From Cenococcum geophilum 1.58 (taxonomy: Eukaryota > Ascomycota > Dothideomycetes > Gloniales > Gloniaceae): a DNA stretch of 64,000 nucleotides. A program made the position numbers and the translations under genes. The stretch is taken from positions 1,089,166 through 1,153,165 of the forward strand of contig KV748214.1 in the NCBI GenBank assembly GCA_001692895.1, written 5' to 3'. Position 1 is the stretch's first letter. Every line of letters begins with the position of its first letter. The notes under the pieces are model-generated. The model saw only the letters and a program-made list of their open reading frames with translations, made no database searches and had not been told where the DNA came from. Of this stretch, positions 1-12,182 are shown piece by piece.

Positions 1-1340
1 ACTACCACCGGGCTTAGTAGCGAGGAGGAGTGGTACGGCAGCTGGTAAAGTTAATTCGCGGATAAAACCCTTATCTAGCATCTTATTAATCCACTTTTTT
101 ACACACCTAAGTTTAGCAGGTAAGAGTGGTCTATTTTTATAATACGGGGCCTAGTTTCTAGGGATAACCTTAATTTTATGGTCCTATGGTCGGTAAGGGG
201 GCAGCTTATCTACGTTCTTAGGGAAAAAGTGCTTAATATGTTTACGGAACTCCTTTAGTAAGCGTTATAAAATGTCTTTACGGGTTAATCCTAGTTTGCC
301 TTTTAGGAATTTTTTAATATTAGTATTAACTATCTTCTGGCGTAGAGACTTAGGCTTAGTTTTTAGGTTTGTCTTAAGGAAATTATAAAAATAAAGGGGT
401 AGCGCTTTACGGGCTTCTTTTATTGTATAGTCGCCCTCTACTAGCTAGCGGAAAGATTTTTCTAATAGGTTTAGTACTTCTATTAGGCCTATAGGCAGCT
501 CTTTAAGCAGCTATTAGTGTTCTTCTTATTTAACTAGTTCTACTAGCTCCGCTATATAGATCCTTATTACCTTTATACCTTTTTGTTTATAGAACTAAGT
601 AAAATTAACGGCATAAGTATATCTAATGTCGTCTAGTTTGGGGCGTGTTTGGCTCTCTAGTGCTACGGCTAGGCTAGCGCAGCTCGGTTAACCCCAGGGG
701 GCGGAAACGCGGCGGCGGCCCTATACGGTATGCGCGGGAGATAGATATAAGGTTGGGCGTTATAGGGGGGAGGTTTTAATTGCTCTAGTTTCGGTTTTAG
801 CTATAACGCCTTTAGCTGTTATACGCGCGGTTATATATACATATAGCAAATAACTTAGAGTTGGGTATCTTATTAGCTGGCCTAGGTTAAGCGGGTATAT
901 ATAGGGGACTTATAGTTCTAGCGGTGTTTATATTCTTAGGGGTAAGGCAGTGTTTCTTAGGGGTAGGGCAGTAATCTAGTCTTCCAGAATCTTTATTTTA
1001 TTTACTATGTATATTAGCTTACTAGTATTAAGTACCTCTTCTACTATTAGCTAATAGTATCTAAGCGTTAGCTATGTAATACGTCCGTATAGTACTACTT
1101 AGTTATAATTAGGGATATGCCATAGGAGACAGTTATATGCGTAGTAATTAGAGTTAAACTTAAGCCCTAAAATGGGGAAGTTTATACTTAGGTTGTGCTT
1201 TTTAAGCTAGGGCATTCTAAGAATTACTAGTGTTGAGGGTAATAACTTTATAACGTAGAAAAGCATAAATTCTATATAGTGGCCGATTATTATTTTTGCT
1301 ATAAAGTAATAGGTAATAAAGCTAGATTGGAGTCTATTGG
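1..1340 (-). pseudogene. pol remnant of gypsy W: aspartic protease and start of RT
   Basis: Two blocks are recognisable on the minus strand. At about 1330-1080 there is the C-terminal part of a retropepsin, with a PWLKKH-like block followed by an F-x-S-x-x-C-x-x-x-CL pattern typical of fungal gypsy proteases. At about 225-1 there is the entry to the reverse transcriptase, with blocks resembling PPYRPYDHKI, MLDKGFIRES and a final LLAAKPGG. The catalytic YxDD block would lie beyond the window. Numerous CAG/CAA/TGG-to-stop changes make it non-functional. The 850 bases between the two blocks hold no recognisable domain, as is usual for the PR-RT spacer. Confidence 0.75.
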
Positions 1341-1639
1341 CGAGGCGGAGTGGTTTTAGGACTAGGAGTTTTTTTATTATAATATTATGCTTCTTTATAA
1401 GCGAGTCTTCGTCTATAAACGCTGGTGCTATACTACTACTATTAATAAGGCTTACTGTTTTAATAAGAACTTCTAGGAGTAGGTTACGTAGTAAGGAGAG
1501 GTAAGTCTAAATAAGGATAGAATTTCTATTGTTATTTACTATTCTAAGATTAAATAGCAGCTAGCTTAGAATAAGGTTTAACTAATCTAGTAGCATAGAT
1601 CTAATCCTTTTATCCTCCTCCCTATATGGTTCTAACCCT

Positions 1640-3203
1640 TAGAGGCGACTTAGTCTAAGGGTTGGCCTTTTAATAGCTGCGTTATAGGGCTTAGCTAGTG
1701 GCTATAGTCTTAGCTAGTATATCCTAACGTATTGGTCTCTAACGGTGTATATATACTAGGGGGTACTTCGCTAATAACATAGCCGGTCTCGCGGTTAGTA
1801 GTGACACGAAGTACTTATCCGTAGTTTGTATACGGGACTATTGGCTAGGGCTACGTTGGGGAAGGGAATCGTGGGGGTGGGTTTCTGTATCCGAACCTAC
1901 GTCCTTATCTATAGTTACCGCCTTAATTACTATCCCCTTTATTAAAGAATCCGCCGCGGCTAGGGGGGGGTTAGCGCGGTAGTATTGGAAGGGGATTTGG
2001 GTTTTACTAGGGGTTATAAGTATCTTTCTAATAGCTAGGTTAACCACACGCCATACAGAGTCTATTATTTATATAATATCTTCAGACGTTATTGGGGAGG
2101 CTATTACTACCGCTGCTGAACTTAACGGCGTCTAGGTCTATTAGGTTATTCTATAATAATACGGGTTAATAGCCGCTAGCGGTACTTAGCTTAGCGGTAT
2201 TTAACTTAGTATAGTAGGTATAGTTCTATAGGTTATAAGCGAACACATCCATCTACTTACTCTAGCCTTTATAGTTAGTATTACTAATCTTATAGCTAAG
2301 GGTAAGGGCCAGGTCCTTTATCTTAGAGGAAATATTCTTCTTAAGTAAATCCACTTTTTGTTCCTTAGTCTTATTTGCTTTAATTATTAACTTATTAAGC
2401 TCTACTTTTTAGGACTAGTAGTTACGCTTACCTTGGCTTAAGGTATCTAACTTATTTTTAGCCACTTAGGTTATATCCATGGTCTTATAGTATCCTCTTA
2501 TATATATAAACATAGACTCTTAGTTAGAAAAGGTCTATTTGCTTAGGTTGTTTAGGTATATATATAGCGTATTAAGGCCATGTTTAATATAGTCATAAGC
2601 CTTATCCGTTAGCATGTCTAACATATAGAGGATTTCGTCTATTAGGGTCTTAAAGCACTTTATATCCCTCCAAAAAATGCCTTAGATTTTTATTTCCTAT
2701 ATTTTAAAATTTTCTTACTTTTTAATTAGTGATCCCTTACCATTAAATGGGGTTAGATCTTTTGCTTTACGCTTTTTTCTATAGGGCTTAGTTAAAAGAG
2801 GGGAGCTAGTAGTAGGGTTCTTGTCGGCAATAGTCTTGGTAAGTGTATTAATCTAAGAGCTTAGGTTTTATATAGTCTTGGTATATACGAGGGCTTACTG
2901 TTTGCATTATTTAATATATGGTTTAAGTGTCTTAAGGGAGTTAATTCTATATTAAGCTTTTTCAAGTTAGGACTTTATAGCTTAGCCTTCACTATAGACG
3001 GCTTAAAGGCCGCTCTTAATACTGGTTAAGAAGGCTGTATATATAGAGAGTTACTAAAAGGTTCCTACCACATTAAGGTCCTTTAGGTATTTAGGACCGT
3101 TCCTAATTACCTAGGCGATATTAGTATAGGAGGTGTCAAGGAGGCGAGCGAGCGCTTCGTGAGGGTTCATCAGCAGGACGTCGTCTATATTATAGTCGCC
3201 CAT
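1640..3203 (-). pseudogene. gag remnant of gypsy element W
   Basis: The start codon at 3203-3201 opens a reading frame of about 25 codons beginning MGDYNIDDVLLMNPHEAL, which then meets the first of many RIP-type TAG/TAA codons. The frame stays readable through later stops. Another open stretch is seen at 2047-1838. The position just inside the 5' LTR is what suggests gag (capsid/nucleocapsid). No CCHC zinc knuckle could be picked out, so the family call rests on position and on the protease and RT that follow. The leftward end is approximate. Confidence 0.55.
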
Positions 3204-3299
3204 TCTAGGAGATCTGGGTAAGGCAATCGGAATCTATAAGGCTAACTATAATACTAAGATTTCTAAGACTATACTAAGGCTATGCTGAGACTATACTGA

Positions 3300-3612
3300 G
3301 ATTGTCTAGGACTGTGGTATAGTATTATCGGTCACACCGGGTCGCGATTGTACTGGGAAAACGGAGATAGTAGATTGGGAAAAATAAAGATCGCGACGGG
3401 GTGCAATTAGAGATACTATAAACTGTTATAGTGCTGCAATAAAGTAGACTAAATAACTACGTTATGGTATAAAGAGGAGAAGAAGGTGGAAAGGGGGTAT
3501 TGTATATAAATAGTAGGGCCGGCCGCCAAGGTACTAGGGGGGGGCCAGCTAACAGTAGGAAATAGTACGAGACAGTATGAAACAGTATGCGTCAGGTCAG
3601 TGCCGTAACAAT
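3300..3612 (-). repeat. 5' LTR of gypsy element W
   Basis: On the minus strand the segment starts TGTTACGGCACTGACC at 3612 and runs toward the gag start at 3203. It is less depleted of CA/TG than the coding part. The inner edge is not fixed because the partner LTR lies outside the window; the value 3300 is approximate. No target duplication could be checked. Confidence 0.5.
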
Positions 3613-3639
3613 CGCGAACGTCTCTTACAGATGCTACTA

Positions 3640-5200
3640 TTAAAGGTATAATTGGCTAAGAAGTAGTAAGCATTATTAGCGACACGTAGATTAATCTAAT
3701 TAATTATTAGAGGAAGGAAGGAACTTGGCCCAAAGAATACTTTAAAAAGTATAATAATATAAAATATCTACTTACGAGGAAGAAATTATCGTTATCTTCT
3801 CTTTACCGGAAACGATTAAAAGCTAGCTCTATTACGCCTAGCTCTACTATACCTAGCAATTAAAAGCCTAGGGAAGTTAAAAGTGCCCCCTACTAAAACG
3901 CGTATTATAAAACTCTACTTATAACCAAAGGTAGCCATATAGATAAATCCGACTTAGGTATTATAGATCTAAATAAGGCATTTTACTAAAAATTACTTAA
4001 GAAGGAGTAAGCGGTTCCTCATAATATATTATTTCGTAATAATCTCTTTAAATTAGCCTATTAGAAAATGCGAAATAGGAACAAGGCTAGAGTTATCTAA
4101 GATATTACTTAATTAATTATTTCTTCTACAGAAATCCTTGCTATATACAGCACCACCTCTCTTTAGTACTTAGTTAAAAGCGTTAATAAAGGCTAGAACA
4201 ATTTAATCTTTATTACTTAGACTCGCCCGTAGCCCAATTATACTATAGGACTTAGGCAAGAAGCGTTTATAGATAATTGGCTTAGCAAGCTTTAGCCCTT
4301 TATTAGCGAGCTTACGGACAACTCCTTCTTTATAGCTATATACTATTAGTACCTCCCATTCTTAACGTACGAAGTTAAATATAGCGCTACAGCACTTAAT
4401 ATTACGGACTAGCAAAATGTCTATAGTATAACTCTTGCAGTAAGAGGTATTATTAAGCTCTTCCAACTTATAAAGCGCGAAAAAGAGCTCTACTAAGAAA
4501 TTCTCGCCTTCTTAATCTTATATAATCACTAGACCGTAAGAATATATAGCTACTACCCCGTAATTAATGGGCCTAAGACTACCTTTTACCGCTACCTAAT
4601 CCGCACGTTTAACTTTACAGAATTAGATAGAAAAGAAAAATAGATAGCGTATAAATTTACTAAGAATGTCTATAATATATAGATGCCGACTTACTTTAAA
4701 AAACTCTGCTTGGTTATTAATAAGTTGCCCCCTAATTTAGATTTTAAGGGTTCGCAGTAATTAGAGCTATAGTTTCTAGAGGGTTCTAGACTTTTATAGG
4801 AGTTAGAAAGTTATTATCTCTTAAAATATAATACTAATTCTATATCTCTACTTAGGGAATATAATAGTTAGTTAGATCTACAAGATAATACTCTAGATAC
4901 TTTTATAACTAAAGGAACTAAGCGGGCCATATTTAAAAGGCTAAAGAAAAGGCCTGTTATAGAAGAGTGGCGCTAAGGAATAAACTTAAGGACGGCTATA
5001 GGACTAGTTAAATCGTCCTAGATATATCTAAGGACCCATAATAAGGCGTACTTAAGGTTATTAGTGCCCTCTCTTTCTTATCTTTATTAGTTTAGAGCAG
5101 CGCAGCGTTATACTTTAATAACTAGGCTTAGAGTATATTAATCCTAGTTAATAGTAAAACCTAGTAGGGGAAGGGTCCCTAAAAAATAGCTGCGTTTAGC
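3640..5200 (+). pseudogene. DUF7924-domain protein gene, RIP-ruined
   Basis: One plus-strand frame remains readable for about 500 codons once RIP stops are ignored. I recognise it as the fungal DUF7924 family of uncharacterised proteins. The N-terminal block RKEGTWPKEYF is near 3715, followed by a basic low-complexity stretch. The conserved core has a KGS-x3-KSDLGI block near 3925, PFISELTDNSFF near 4295, and a C-terminal block with GPKTTFYR, RTFNFTELD and YKFTKNVYNI at 4570-4690. Function is unknown; some members are thought to have a nuclease-like fold, but nothing here tests that. Many in-frame stops are present. As this is not an obvious transposon gene, its RIP damage implies that the gene was duplicated in the genome or sat inside a repeat. 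Confidence 0.72.
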
Positions 5201-5867
5201 GTACGTAGGCTAGGTGCTTCTAGTAAACGTATAGTTAAAGGTAAAAGTTAAAAGCACCTAAGGATAGAGGTAAAAGGCCTCTAAGTAAGCTAGATACTAT
5301 ATAAAATAAGGATATTTTAGGGGGTTTTTAGGCGCTTTCTTCTTTAAGCACTCTTGCTAGAAGAGAGGTTACTAAATAGCGTAATACTATAAGGGAGGGG
5401 ATAGTGCTATTATAGTAGCGAAGAACTGTGGAGGTGGACTACTGGTATCTGTAGACACTATAACTTACTAAAATTTGGACGACTTCTATACTATTAGTAA
5501 GACTTAAAGTAAGGGCACGACCTAAAAAGTATAGGTAACTCCCTAACGCCGTAGTGGTACGCTTTATATACCCCCTAATAATTAAAGCAGAAATAGATAA
5601 GTTAAATTGAGACCCTAATGGGAAAAAACTATAGCGTTTATAGTTTCTAGAATCTAATAAATAGTCAAAGGCATTATTTCTAAAAGTTAATACTTAGTTA
5701 AGAGCTTAGTTTCTAAAAGCTATCGCCTAAATAAGCTTCTGCGGCGCTGCTAGTAGATTTAAATAGCAACTAATATAGGGATTAAATTAAAGCGTTAGAG
5801 TTCCGCGAAACTAGCTTCTACTAAGGCGTAGCCATTAGAAGTTTTCCTTTGCTTCTTAACTAGGATC
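5201..5867. other. No recognisable gene
   Basis: AT-rich RIP-mutated sequence downstream of the DUF7924 remnant. No domain or repeat boundary was seen in either strand. A short stretch near 5400-5500 keeps more CA/TG than its surroundings. Confidence 0.5.
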
Positions 5868-6180
5868 CTTTTTTCTACTTAACTAAATTTAGTTAAGTGC
5901 TAGGTGTCTAATTATAGTACCTAAACCAGCCTTACTATTAGTAACGTGTTCTTTTTAAGAGCTTTAAATATATCTAAGAATGGGTATCTTAATTACACTC
6001 GTGACTTTTTATCCCTCAGCCGTATAGCGCTAAGCCTTTACTGCCTTATAGCACGGCGTGATTCGCTTTATCCCTAGAATATAATCTTATCCCTCCCTAT
6101 TTTAACTACGGCTCGCGTTTAGATTTAATAGTGGGGCCTTATATTAAGACTTTAACAAGAGCAGAAATGTGGTGGTGCGG
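5868..6180 (+). repeat. Dispersed ~300 bp repeat also found upstream of NLR2 and NLR-C
   Basis: This segment aligns by eye with 29390-29690 (same strand) and with 37260-36960 (opposite strand). All three begin with a palindrome of the form CTTAACTAAATTTAGTTAAG, intact or decayed, and share a run ending near an AAATGT block. In the other two places it lies in the 5' region of hydrolase-NACHT genes, so here it is either a detached NLR promoter fragment or a small mobile element that inserted in all three. No coding potential was seen. Confidence 0.6.
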
Positions 6181-6236
6181 CGGTGCTTTAGTTTGAGTTA
6201 CATTTTCTCACTTCTTTATCCGCTAAAAAATGGTGG

Positions 6237-6309
6237 ATTATATATATATGTATGTATATTCTATTATAGCTATATACTATTTAGGGTATAGGCCGTTACG
6301 GAGCGCTAA
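6237..6309 (-). mobile_element. 73 bp 3'-end fragment of Tad1-like LINE
   Basis: It matches the 3' terminus of the longer LINE copies at 6345-6400 and 12965-13020 (TTCTATTATAGCTATATACT core) and has the same (TA)n tail at its left, i.e. 3', end. It is a severely 5'-truncated insertion directly abutting the target-duplication sequence at 6310. Confidence 0.7.
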
Positions 6310-6323
6310 AACGCCTCTTAACG
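6310..6323. repeat. LINE target-site duplication, copy 1
   Basis: AACGCCTCTTAACG, followed by a (TA)n run. The same 14-mer recurs at 8125-8138 with one C-to-T change and, decayed, at 15103-15116. Confidence 0.75.
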
Positions 6324-8124
6324 TATATATATATATATATATATATTCTATTATAGCTATATACTATCTAGGGTATAGGCCGTTATAGAGCGCTAACTAA
6401 ATACTTCCTACTATTAATATGCTTACTCTAGTTTAGAAGCTAACTATAAGAACTATATATCTATTACCTAACACTATACTTAACTAAGGAAAAAATAAAG
6501 GAAAGTAATGTGTTACTATAAAGAAAGTCGGAGTTTAGAGGCGAGCCTAAGTAGGTAGTTTTTGACGCCTTATGTCCGTAGGGTTATTTTAGCGTTATAC
6601 GCTTTTTAATCGGCGATGTACTAATAGAGGCACGTATAGAGGAGGCTCGCGGTATATTTAGTTAGATAATTAAAAGAATTCTTAAAAGTCTTTACTTATT
6701 AATGTCGGTTTTTATACTCTTTATATTTTGTACACTTAAGTATAAACGTCCGGTCTCCTTTATAAATTTAATTATAGTTTTAACTACGTTAATATCTGGC
6801 TTCTAGCGCTTAATTAGGCCGTTAATATTCCTGCCTTCTTTTTGTCTACGTAAGTAGCCTCCTAATGTATATAATAGATCCCTAAATTGATCTTTATATT
6901 ACTCTCTTAGTTTAATCCTCTGCTATACCCACCTCCTATAAGAGAAGAGGAAGTGCTATACTAATTCTATAAGCCCGTAGTTGTATAACACCGTCTTTAA
7001 TATATTAATTTTGTGGAGATATTCTTTTAGAAATGACTTACTGGTCCATAGCTATATAAGAATAGTAGCTTCTAAGCTAATTAGCTGCTAGTATAATCCT
7101 ACAGCCTTTCTAAGGTAGAGTGCTATATTAATCTTCCTTATAAACTTACCTGTATTAGATCTTCCTAATAAAAGCAGTCCTATTGTTATTTTGGCTCTTT
7201 TTAAGGCTTGCGTCACAAGGTACTATAAAAGGCCGTCTCCCCACAGTGGCCCCCCGCCCCCCAGTCCCATCACCACCCCAGTAAGCTTATTAGCCTTCTT
7301 ATTTCCTATAAATCCTAAGTGGCCTAAAATCTAGTATAGCGTAACATTGTTTAGCTAAAGCTTCTTTAAGATCTTTGTAACTACTTCTTAGTAGGCTCTA
7401 GCCTTCTAGCTCTATATTAATAGTAACGCTAATTACAAGTTAGAGAATATTCTTATATTAGACGCAGGTATTGGAAAACCTACTTAGTTAATAGCCGTAT
7501 ACGTAATCCTATAGCTAGTTAGCTGCTTCGCTAATTACTAGAAGCTTTATAAGGTAAGCGTCGGCCTAATTAAAGCTTACCACCATTTTTAAAAGCGTTG
7601 CTTTAGATAGTGTAGTATACACGCTAACTCCTACCCTACTATTACGCACTGATATATTAACGTATATGTTAATCTGCCCTAGCTTATAGTCTTTAATAAT
7701 AGCTTAAGTATGCTCTTCGTCCTTATATATTACTATATTAGGCTTAGCTACCTACGGTAGGTATATATACGGTTTAACCTCTAGCACCCTATTTACCTAG
7801 ACATCCTTATATATCTCTACTGTCCTCTAGAGTAGCGACTGGTGCCGTCTATAGAGCCTTTGTCTTTAAATTATCTAATAAGGATATAATTTGCCTAGTT
7901 TATAGATTAACATCCAGAACGCGACGGCCTAGTTACATAGCCTTTACTTAAAAGGGAGTAAGCCGGCTTCTACCTCCGCTATTAGCAGAGCGATAGTACG
8001 AAACCCCCTAATAATAGCTTATACCGTAATCCTCTGCGCTTACTAGAGGAGCTATATTAACTCTTATATTATAAGCGGGTACTATATTGGCAACGCGTAG
8101 TTTGCTACTAGTAGGACCGAGCTA
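6324..8124 (-). mobile_element. Tad1-like LINE copy 2, 5'-truncated: RNase H end of ORF2
   Basis: Minus-strand coding remnant of a non-LTR retrotransposon. The clearest block is the RNase H end, LGHLGFIGNKKANKL at about 7330-7290, which corresponds to the family pattern PGH-x2-xxGNEKADxLA. Downstream of it lies the C-terminal tail typical of Tad1/I-clade LINEs. The 3' end is a (TA)n tail at about 6323-6345. Only the last 1.8 kb is present, so the reverse transcriptase core is missing, consistent with 5' truncation on insertion. It is heavily RIP-mutated. The element is nearly collinear with copy 3 at 12964-15102. Flanking target duplications lie at 6310 and 8125. Confidence 0.82.
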
Positions 8125-8138
8125 AACGCCTTTTAACG
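8125..8138. repeat. LINE target-site duplication, copy 2
   Basis: AACGCCTTTTAACG followed by (TA)n. It lies at the 5' end of LINE copy 2. Before the Ngaro-type insertion it would have been at the 3' tail of LINE copy 3. Confidence 0.75.
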
Positions 8139-8154
8139 TATATATATATATATA

Positions 8155-8265
8155 CTAGCGTCTATATATTACTTAGCAGCACCTACCTCAGCAACGCATA
8201 ATGCTAAGACCTCCTACAATATTCGCGAATATCAAACGCAGTCACTACGTAGCTAATTCGCTTTC
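8155..8265 (+). repeat. Split direct repeat A1 of the Ngaro-type element
   Basis: Starts CTAGCGTCTATATATTACTT and matches A2 at 12542-12652 over 111 bp, with differences mostly of RIP type. It contains the palindrome ATATTCGCGAATAT. Confidence 0.85.
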
Positions 8266-8399
8266 AATATCGTTAAACTTATTAATATTTATTATATATT
8301 TATTATCTATTTGTTTAAGAATTATTTTATAACGCTATTACCGCTTATAACCAACTGGGAGATTTGTACGCGTGCATAATCCTAATAAGCAAACCTACC

Positions 8400-9370
8400 T
8401 GGACGACCTACCTTAACTATACCATCGTCTATAACCGCTACACCCTCCTTTATTAGTCCTATAATGCCGTCCAAGGCTAATATACGCACCGCTGCCATAG
8501 AAGAGCGCGAAATTGCTAAAGAGTAAAGGGAACAAGCCCGAGATAAAAGGGAGATCTAGAAGTATAAGGAAGAGCGCGAAGCCCGCCTAGCGGAGGAGGC
8601 TTACCAGCATAAATACCACCTGGCTTAAATAGCTTAATTATAGTTAGGCTTAGCCACTTCGGCCTTATAGGCCACTATAACAGCTACTATAGCTAATGTC
8701 CTTGGTGAGCCTCTCCCTCCTAGCATAAAGTTGCTTAAACTCCGCCTTCTTAGCGTTATAAAAAGGGATTACCTAGACATTTTTAAGGGTACCTTTGATC
8801 TAGTAAACCTCGCCCGTCTTTAAGTCTATACCGCTTAAATTAAGATCGCCGATAAGACACGGATTAAGAATGGTACTTTAGTTATAAGGAAGGCAAAGGT
8901 AGATAGGAAGCTATTTATAGATAAAGGTGTCTAGTTTAAAGGTTTTACTAACTACGTGGTTATTACTGGCACTCTCTATATATGCCCGCTAGACCTTATC
9001 GCTAGTATACTTCTTTAGATAAACATAATTTGTACCTTATTAACCTAGTATATCTAAGTAGATTATATACTTGATTTAGCACTTAACTATTATACCTTTG
9101 TAATAACCAATGGCTAACTAAAGCCCGCTAATTGGCAAATGCCAGCCTAGTATACAGCGCCATACCTTATAATATCTAGTGCTATCGGCTTTGCTGCCTT
9201 AAAGAGACCTAGGTTGGATACCTCCTATACCTCTAATACCTGCCGTAGGTTTAATAGCAGAGGCTGCGATAATATAGCTTATAAATACCCGCATAAGTGC
9301 TTAAAGTGTGGTAAAGATTATACTATATTATTTAAAGCTTACGCCTAGGAATAGTAAGGCGAACCTTATA
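8400..9370 (+). pseudogene. gag-like ORF of the Ngaro-type element
   Basis: The plus-strand frame reads through RIP stops. It has a charged, coiled-coil-like segment rich in E, R and K at 8495-8620 (EEREIAKE and similar), then a globular part, then a cysteine-rich C-terminus at about 9240-9320. There the order C-x7-C-x4-(C>Y)-x4-H-x-C-x2-C is visible (CRRFNSRGCDN, then HKCLKCGKD). A C/H-rich nucleic-acid-binding knuckle in this place is typical of fungal YR retroelements. It probably acted as the RNA-packaging protein. The start codon was not determined. Confidence 0.65.
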
Positions 9371-9639
9371 AAGTAGGGTCTAGCCTAATAATAACACTAA
9401 CTTTAATTATATGCCTAGGACCTAGGCCTAATACGTTACTATTATTCCCTACCTTTATAGAGGCGAAAGCTTTCTACCACTCTCTATCGCCCCTAAGGAT
9501 CTTAGCGTGGCACTCCTTTCTATCTAACTACCCAGGTAATTTACTAGCCATCTTAGTAGGCATCCTAACCTATAGCTGCGAGATAGGAGCCGAGTCTATC
9601 TCTACCCTAAGATCTTGTAGGAACCACAACTCCTCTTAG

Positions 9640-11060
9640 AATAACGCCAACCTTATCTCTAAGAAGATAATATTAGACCTTAAAAAAGGACATATTAGAA
9701 TCGCGATAGGGCCTATTATAGTCTTACCTCTTAGCCTAGTGCCAAAATTAGATAGAAGATACCGCCAAATTTACAATCTCTCCTTTCTACTAATATCTTT
9801 AGTTAATAACGCAATCCTAGAAGAATATGGAGCACTAGTATATACTATAGTTACCGCTATTTAAGCCCATGTTATTTCTGTAGGTTATAGATATCTGCTA
9901 CTTAAAAGAGATATTAAAGATGCGTTCTATATAGTCCCCCTATCTTATAGGGTAAGAATATTAATAGGCTTCTCCTAGGAAGGTGTTACCTACTAGGAAT
10001 ACTGCCTATCCTTTAGTCTTTAAACTGCGCTGCTTATATTTAACCTCTTCGCGGAAGGCCTGCACTAGATACTCTATTTATAACTACCTTACGAGGTAAA
10101 ACACTACCTAGATAACTTTATTTTTATTCTTACTAACCTAAATAACTTAGCGGCTGTTACCTAGACTTATATCTCTGTTACTAACTCTCTAGGTATTCCT
10201 TAAAATAGCTTTAAAGATATAGTAGGAACTATTATTAAAGTTCTAGAATATACTATTAACACCATATAAATGTAAACGCAATTATCACCATAGAAACAAT
10301 TATATGCTATTAAGAAAGTCACTACCGCACTCTAATACGGCTTATTATCATTCCTTTAAGCCTAGTAGCTTGCGGGCTACCTCGTATAATACGCCTATAT
10401 AATTAAACTCGGTTAATCTTACTCTAGATCTCTTTAGATCTTTATTACTACTTAGCCAAAGACTCTAGTAAATAAGTATAAACCTAGGCGATTTAGCACT
10501 AAGTTGCGAAGTGACTTATATGTCTGGCTTAACCTACTTACTACAAGTGATGGGGTATTGTTCTTTAATAACGTTAAGCGTGCCTATATTTATCTCTTTA
10601 CTAACACCTTTACCCAGTTTAGGTTTAGCGGCTTTTACTTTTTTAAAGAACTTAAATATAAGGATAACTAGCAGTAGTATATAGCTAACTTCCCTTAATC
10701 TTAGGCGTTTAGTATATTACCTAAGCCTAGTTAATAAGTAGACCATATTAATCCGAAAGAGATATATGCTATTGCTTACGCATTTAATCTATAGTCTACC
10801 AACTAGCAGCATAGCGCGCTATCTATTTATACTAATAGCATAGTGGTTTACCAGGGCATTAAGAAAACCGTTATTTATGGCGTAGTAAACAAATTACTCC
10901 GTAAGATTATGCTGGCTGCTATAGCTTACGATATTATAATATCCGTAAAGTAGATCCTAGGTAATTTAAATGGCTTAGCTAATATACTATCTTAATTCTA
11001 GGCCGCGGCTATCTATCAGTTCTGCCTACACTGGGCCCTTAATTTATTACTACTAAAGCT
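9640..11060 (+). pseudogene. Reverse transcriptase-RNase H of the Ngaro-type element
   Basis: RT motifs in order: a PLSLVPK block with YNLS near 9730-9780, LKRDIKDAFYIVP near 9900-9940, GFS-x-EGV-x-Y near 9970, then LPF-type cysteine and FNLFAEGLHWI-like blocks near 10010-10070. The catalytic block YLDNFIFI near 10104-10125 is YLDDF with the second Asp changed to Asn by a G-to-A transition. A DIRS-type RNase H follows at about 10590-10990, with a YTNS/YTDS block and a WIPG-like block. The combination of YxDDF-type RT with a downstream recombinase separates it from LTR and LINE elements. Many stops show that it is inactive. Confidence 0.82.
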
Positions 11061-11239
11061 AATAAGTTTTTAATAGGTGCCGTAAACCCAACGGACTACT
11101 TATAACCGCCTATAAACTTTAAAGATAATATTAACGCGCTATTCGACCTCTATACGCTCCTTCTCTAAAACGGCCTTACGCCAGTAACCTATAGAAACTA
11201 TTCCTTAGCAGTTAATAGCTGGGAGTTATACTGCGCACT

Positions 11240-12110
11240 TAAAGGAGTCTCCCCCTACCTGGCTAAGCCGCGTAAACTAGGCGAATGGATTGCCCGCCGC
11301 GCGTTTAGTACCTCCTAGCTATAAATAGGTAGGCTTAAGGCCGAAACCTTATAAGCCTACATCTCCGTAATTCGCTCGCGCCACGTGGATTACGGCATCT
11401 TAATTATAGCATTTAAAGATCCTATAGTACACCAATTACTTACTAGAGTAGCCGCTATATCTCCCTTAGTAAAAAAGGACAAGTAACCTATTACTAGGGA
11501 TATTTTAGCCCAGGTAGTAACACACGGCCTATTGCTACCAGATATTAATACTAATGCCGCATTTACCCTCGCATTTGCTAGATTTTTACGGATGGGCGAG
11601 ATTACGTATATTACGGCGAAGCTTAAAAACCGAACGACCTTCCTAGCAAAAAAGGCCACTTAATATGATATCACCTTTACGCCTAGTAGGATAACATTCC
11701 GCCTTAAATAAAGTAAAGCCGATAAGCAACACTAGGGCGTTAACGTCGCTATTACGGTAGTAGGCGGCCTATTATACCTAGTCGCTATTATAATAAAGCT
11801 GTTTAATAGGGACCCTTAACCCCTTAACTCTCCCTTATTTAGTTTTAATGGTAAACCCTTTACCTCTTTAGGGGTTCGCAAGATCCTTTCCTCCTATCTA
11901 GTAGCTGCTGGGATTAACCTAAGTAGTTACTTAAACCACTCCTTCCGCCAGGGCGCTACCCAGTTCGCTAAAGATTTAGGGTATTTATATTAGCAAATTC
12001 AGCAGCTAGGTTAGTAGTTATTAGAAGCCTTTCACCTATATATTAGGACTAAAACCACTAATCTCTATTGCCTTAACTCTTACTTCTAGCGTAGTATACC
12101 GCTCTTAGCG
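11240..12110 (+). pseudogene. Tyrosine recombinase of the Ngaro-type element
   Basis: The C-terminal catalytic half is recognisable. A helical N-terminal part near 11340-11480 is followed by FARFLRMGEI at about 11575-11605, with the first catalytic Arg context. At about 11935-11960 the H-x-x-R box is present as NHSFRQGATQFAKD. A GxW-like block follows near 12000-12020, then a conserved Y in FHLYIRTKTTNLY near 12030-12070. Such enzymes integrate circular cDNA by recombination, replacing the DDE integrase of LTR elements. Several CAA/CAG/TGG codons in the active-site region are now stops. Confidence 0.82.
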
Positions 12111-12182
12111 TAAGGATTATTAGGTAGTAGGTTAAAATATTAAGAGGGCCGCTAAGGCACTAGTGGTAAGCAAGCTAATAGC

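Larger units (their letters stand above)
1..3612 (-). mobile_element. Ty3/gypsy LTR retrotransposon W, 5' part, RIP-ruined
   Basis: A minus-strand LTR element that runs off the left window edge. Reading leftward from 3612 it shows an LTR beginning TGTTAC, a gag start at 3203, an aspartic-protease tail near 1080-1330 and the front of a gypsy reverse transcriptase at 1-225. The order gag-PR-RT is that of Ty3/gypsy. Most CAG, CAA and TGG codons have become stops, so it is dead. The rest of RT, RNase H, integrase and the 3' LTR lie outside the window. Its gag start does not resemble that of elements X or Y, so it is probably a separate family. Confidence 0.8.

Noticed and set aside
8138-8154. Possible telomere- or centromere-type simple repeat (TA)n
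   Set aside because: The (TA)n runs at 6323-6345, 8139-8154 and 12964 are LINE 3' tails at their target site.
11390-11659. 89-codon minus-strand open frame
   Set aside because: Antisense to the tyrosine recombinase of the Ngaro-type element.
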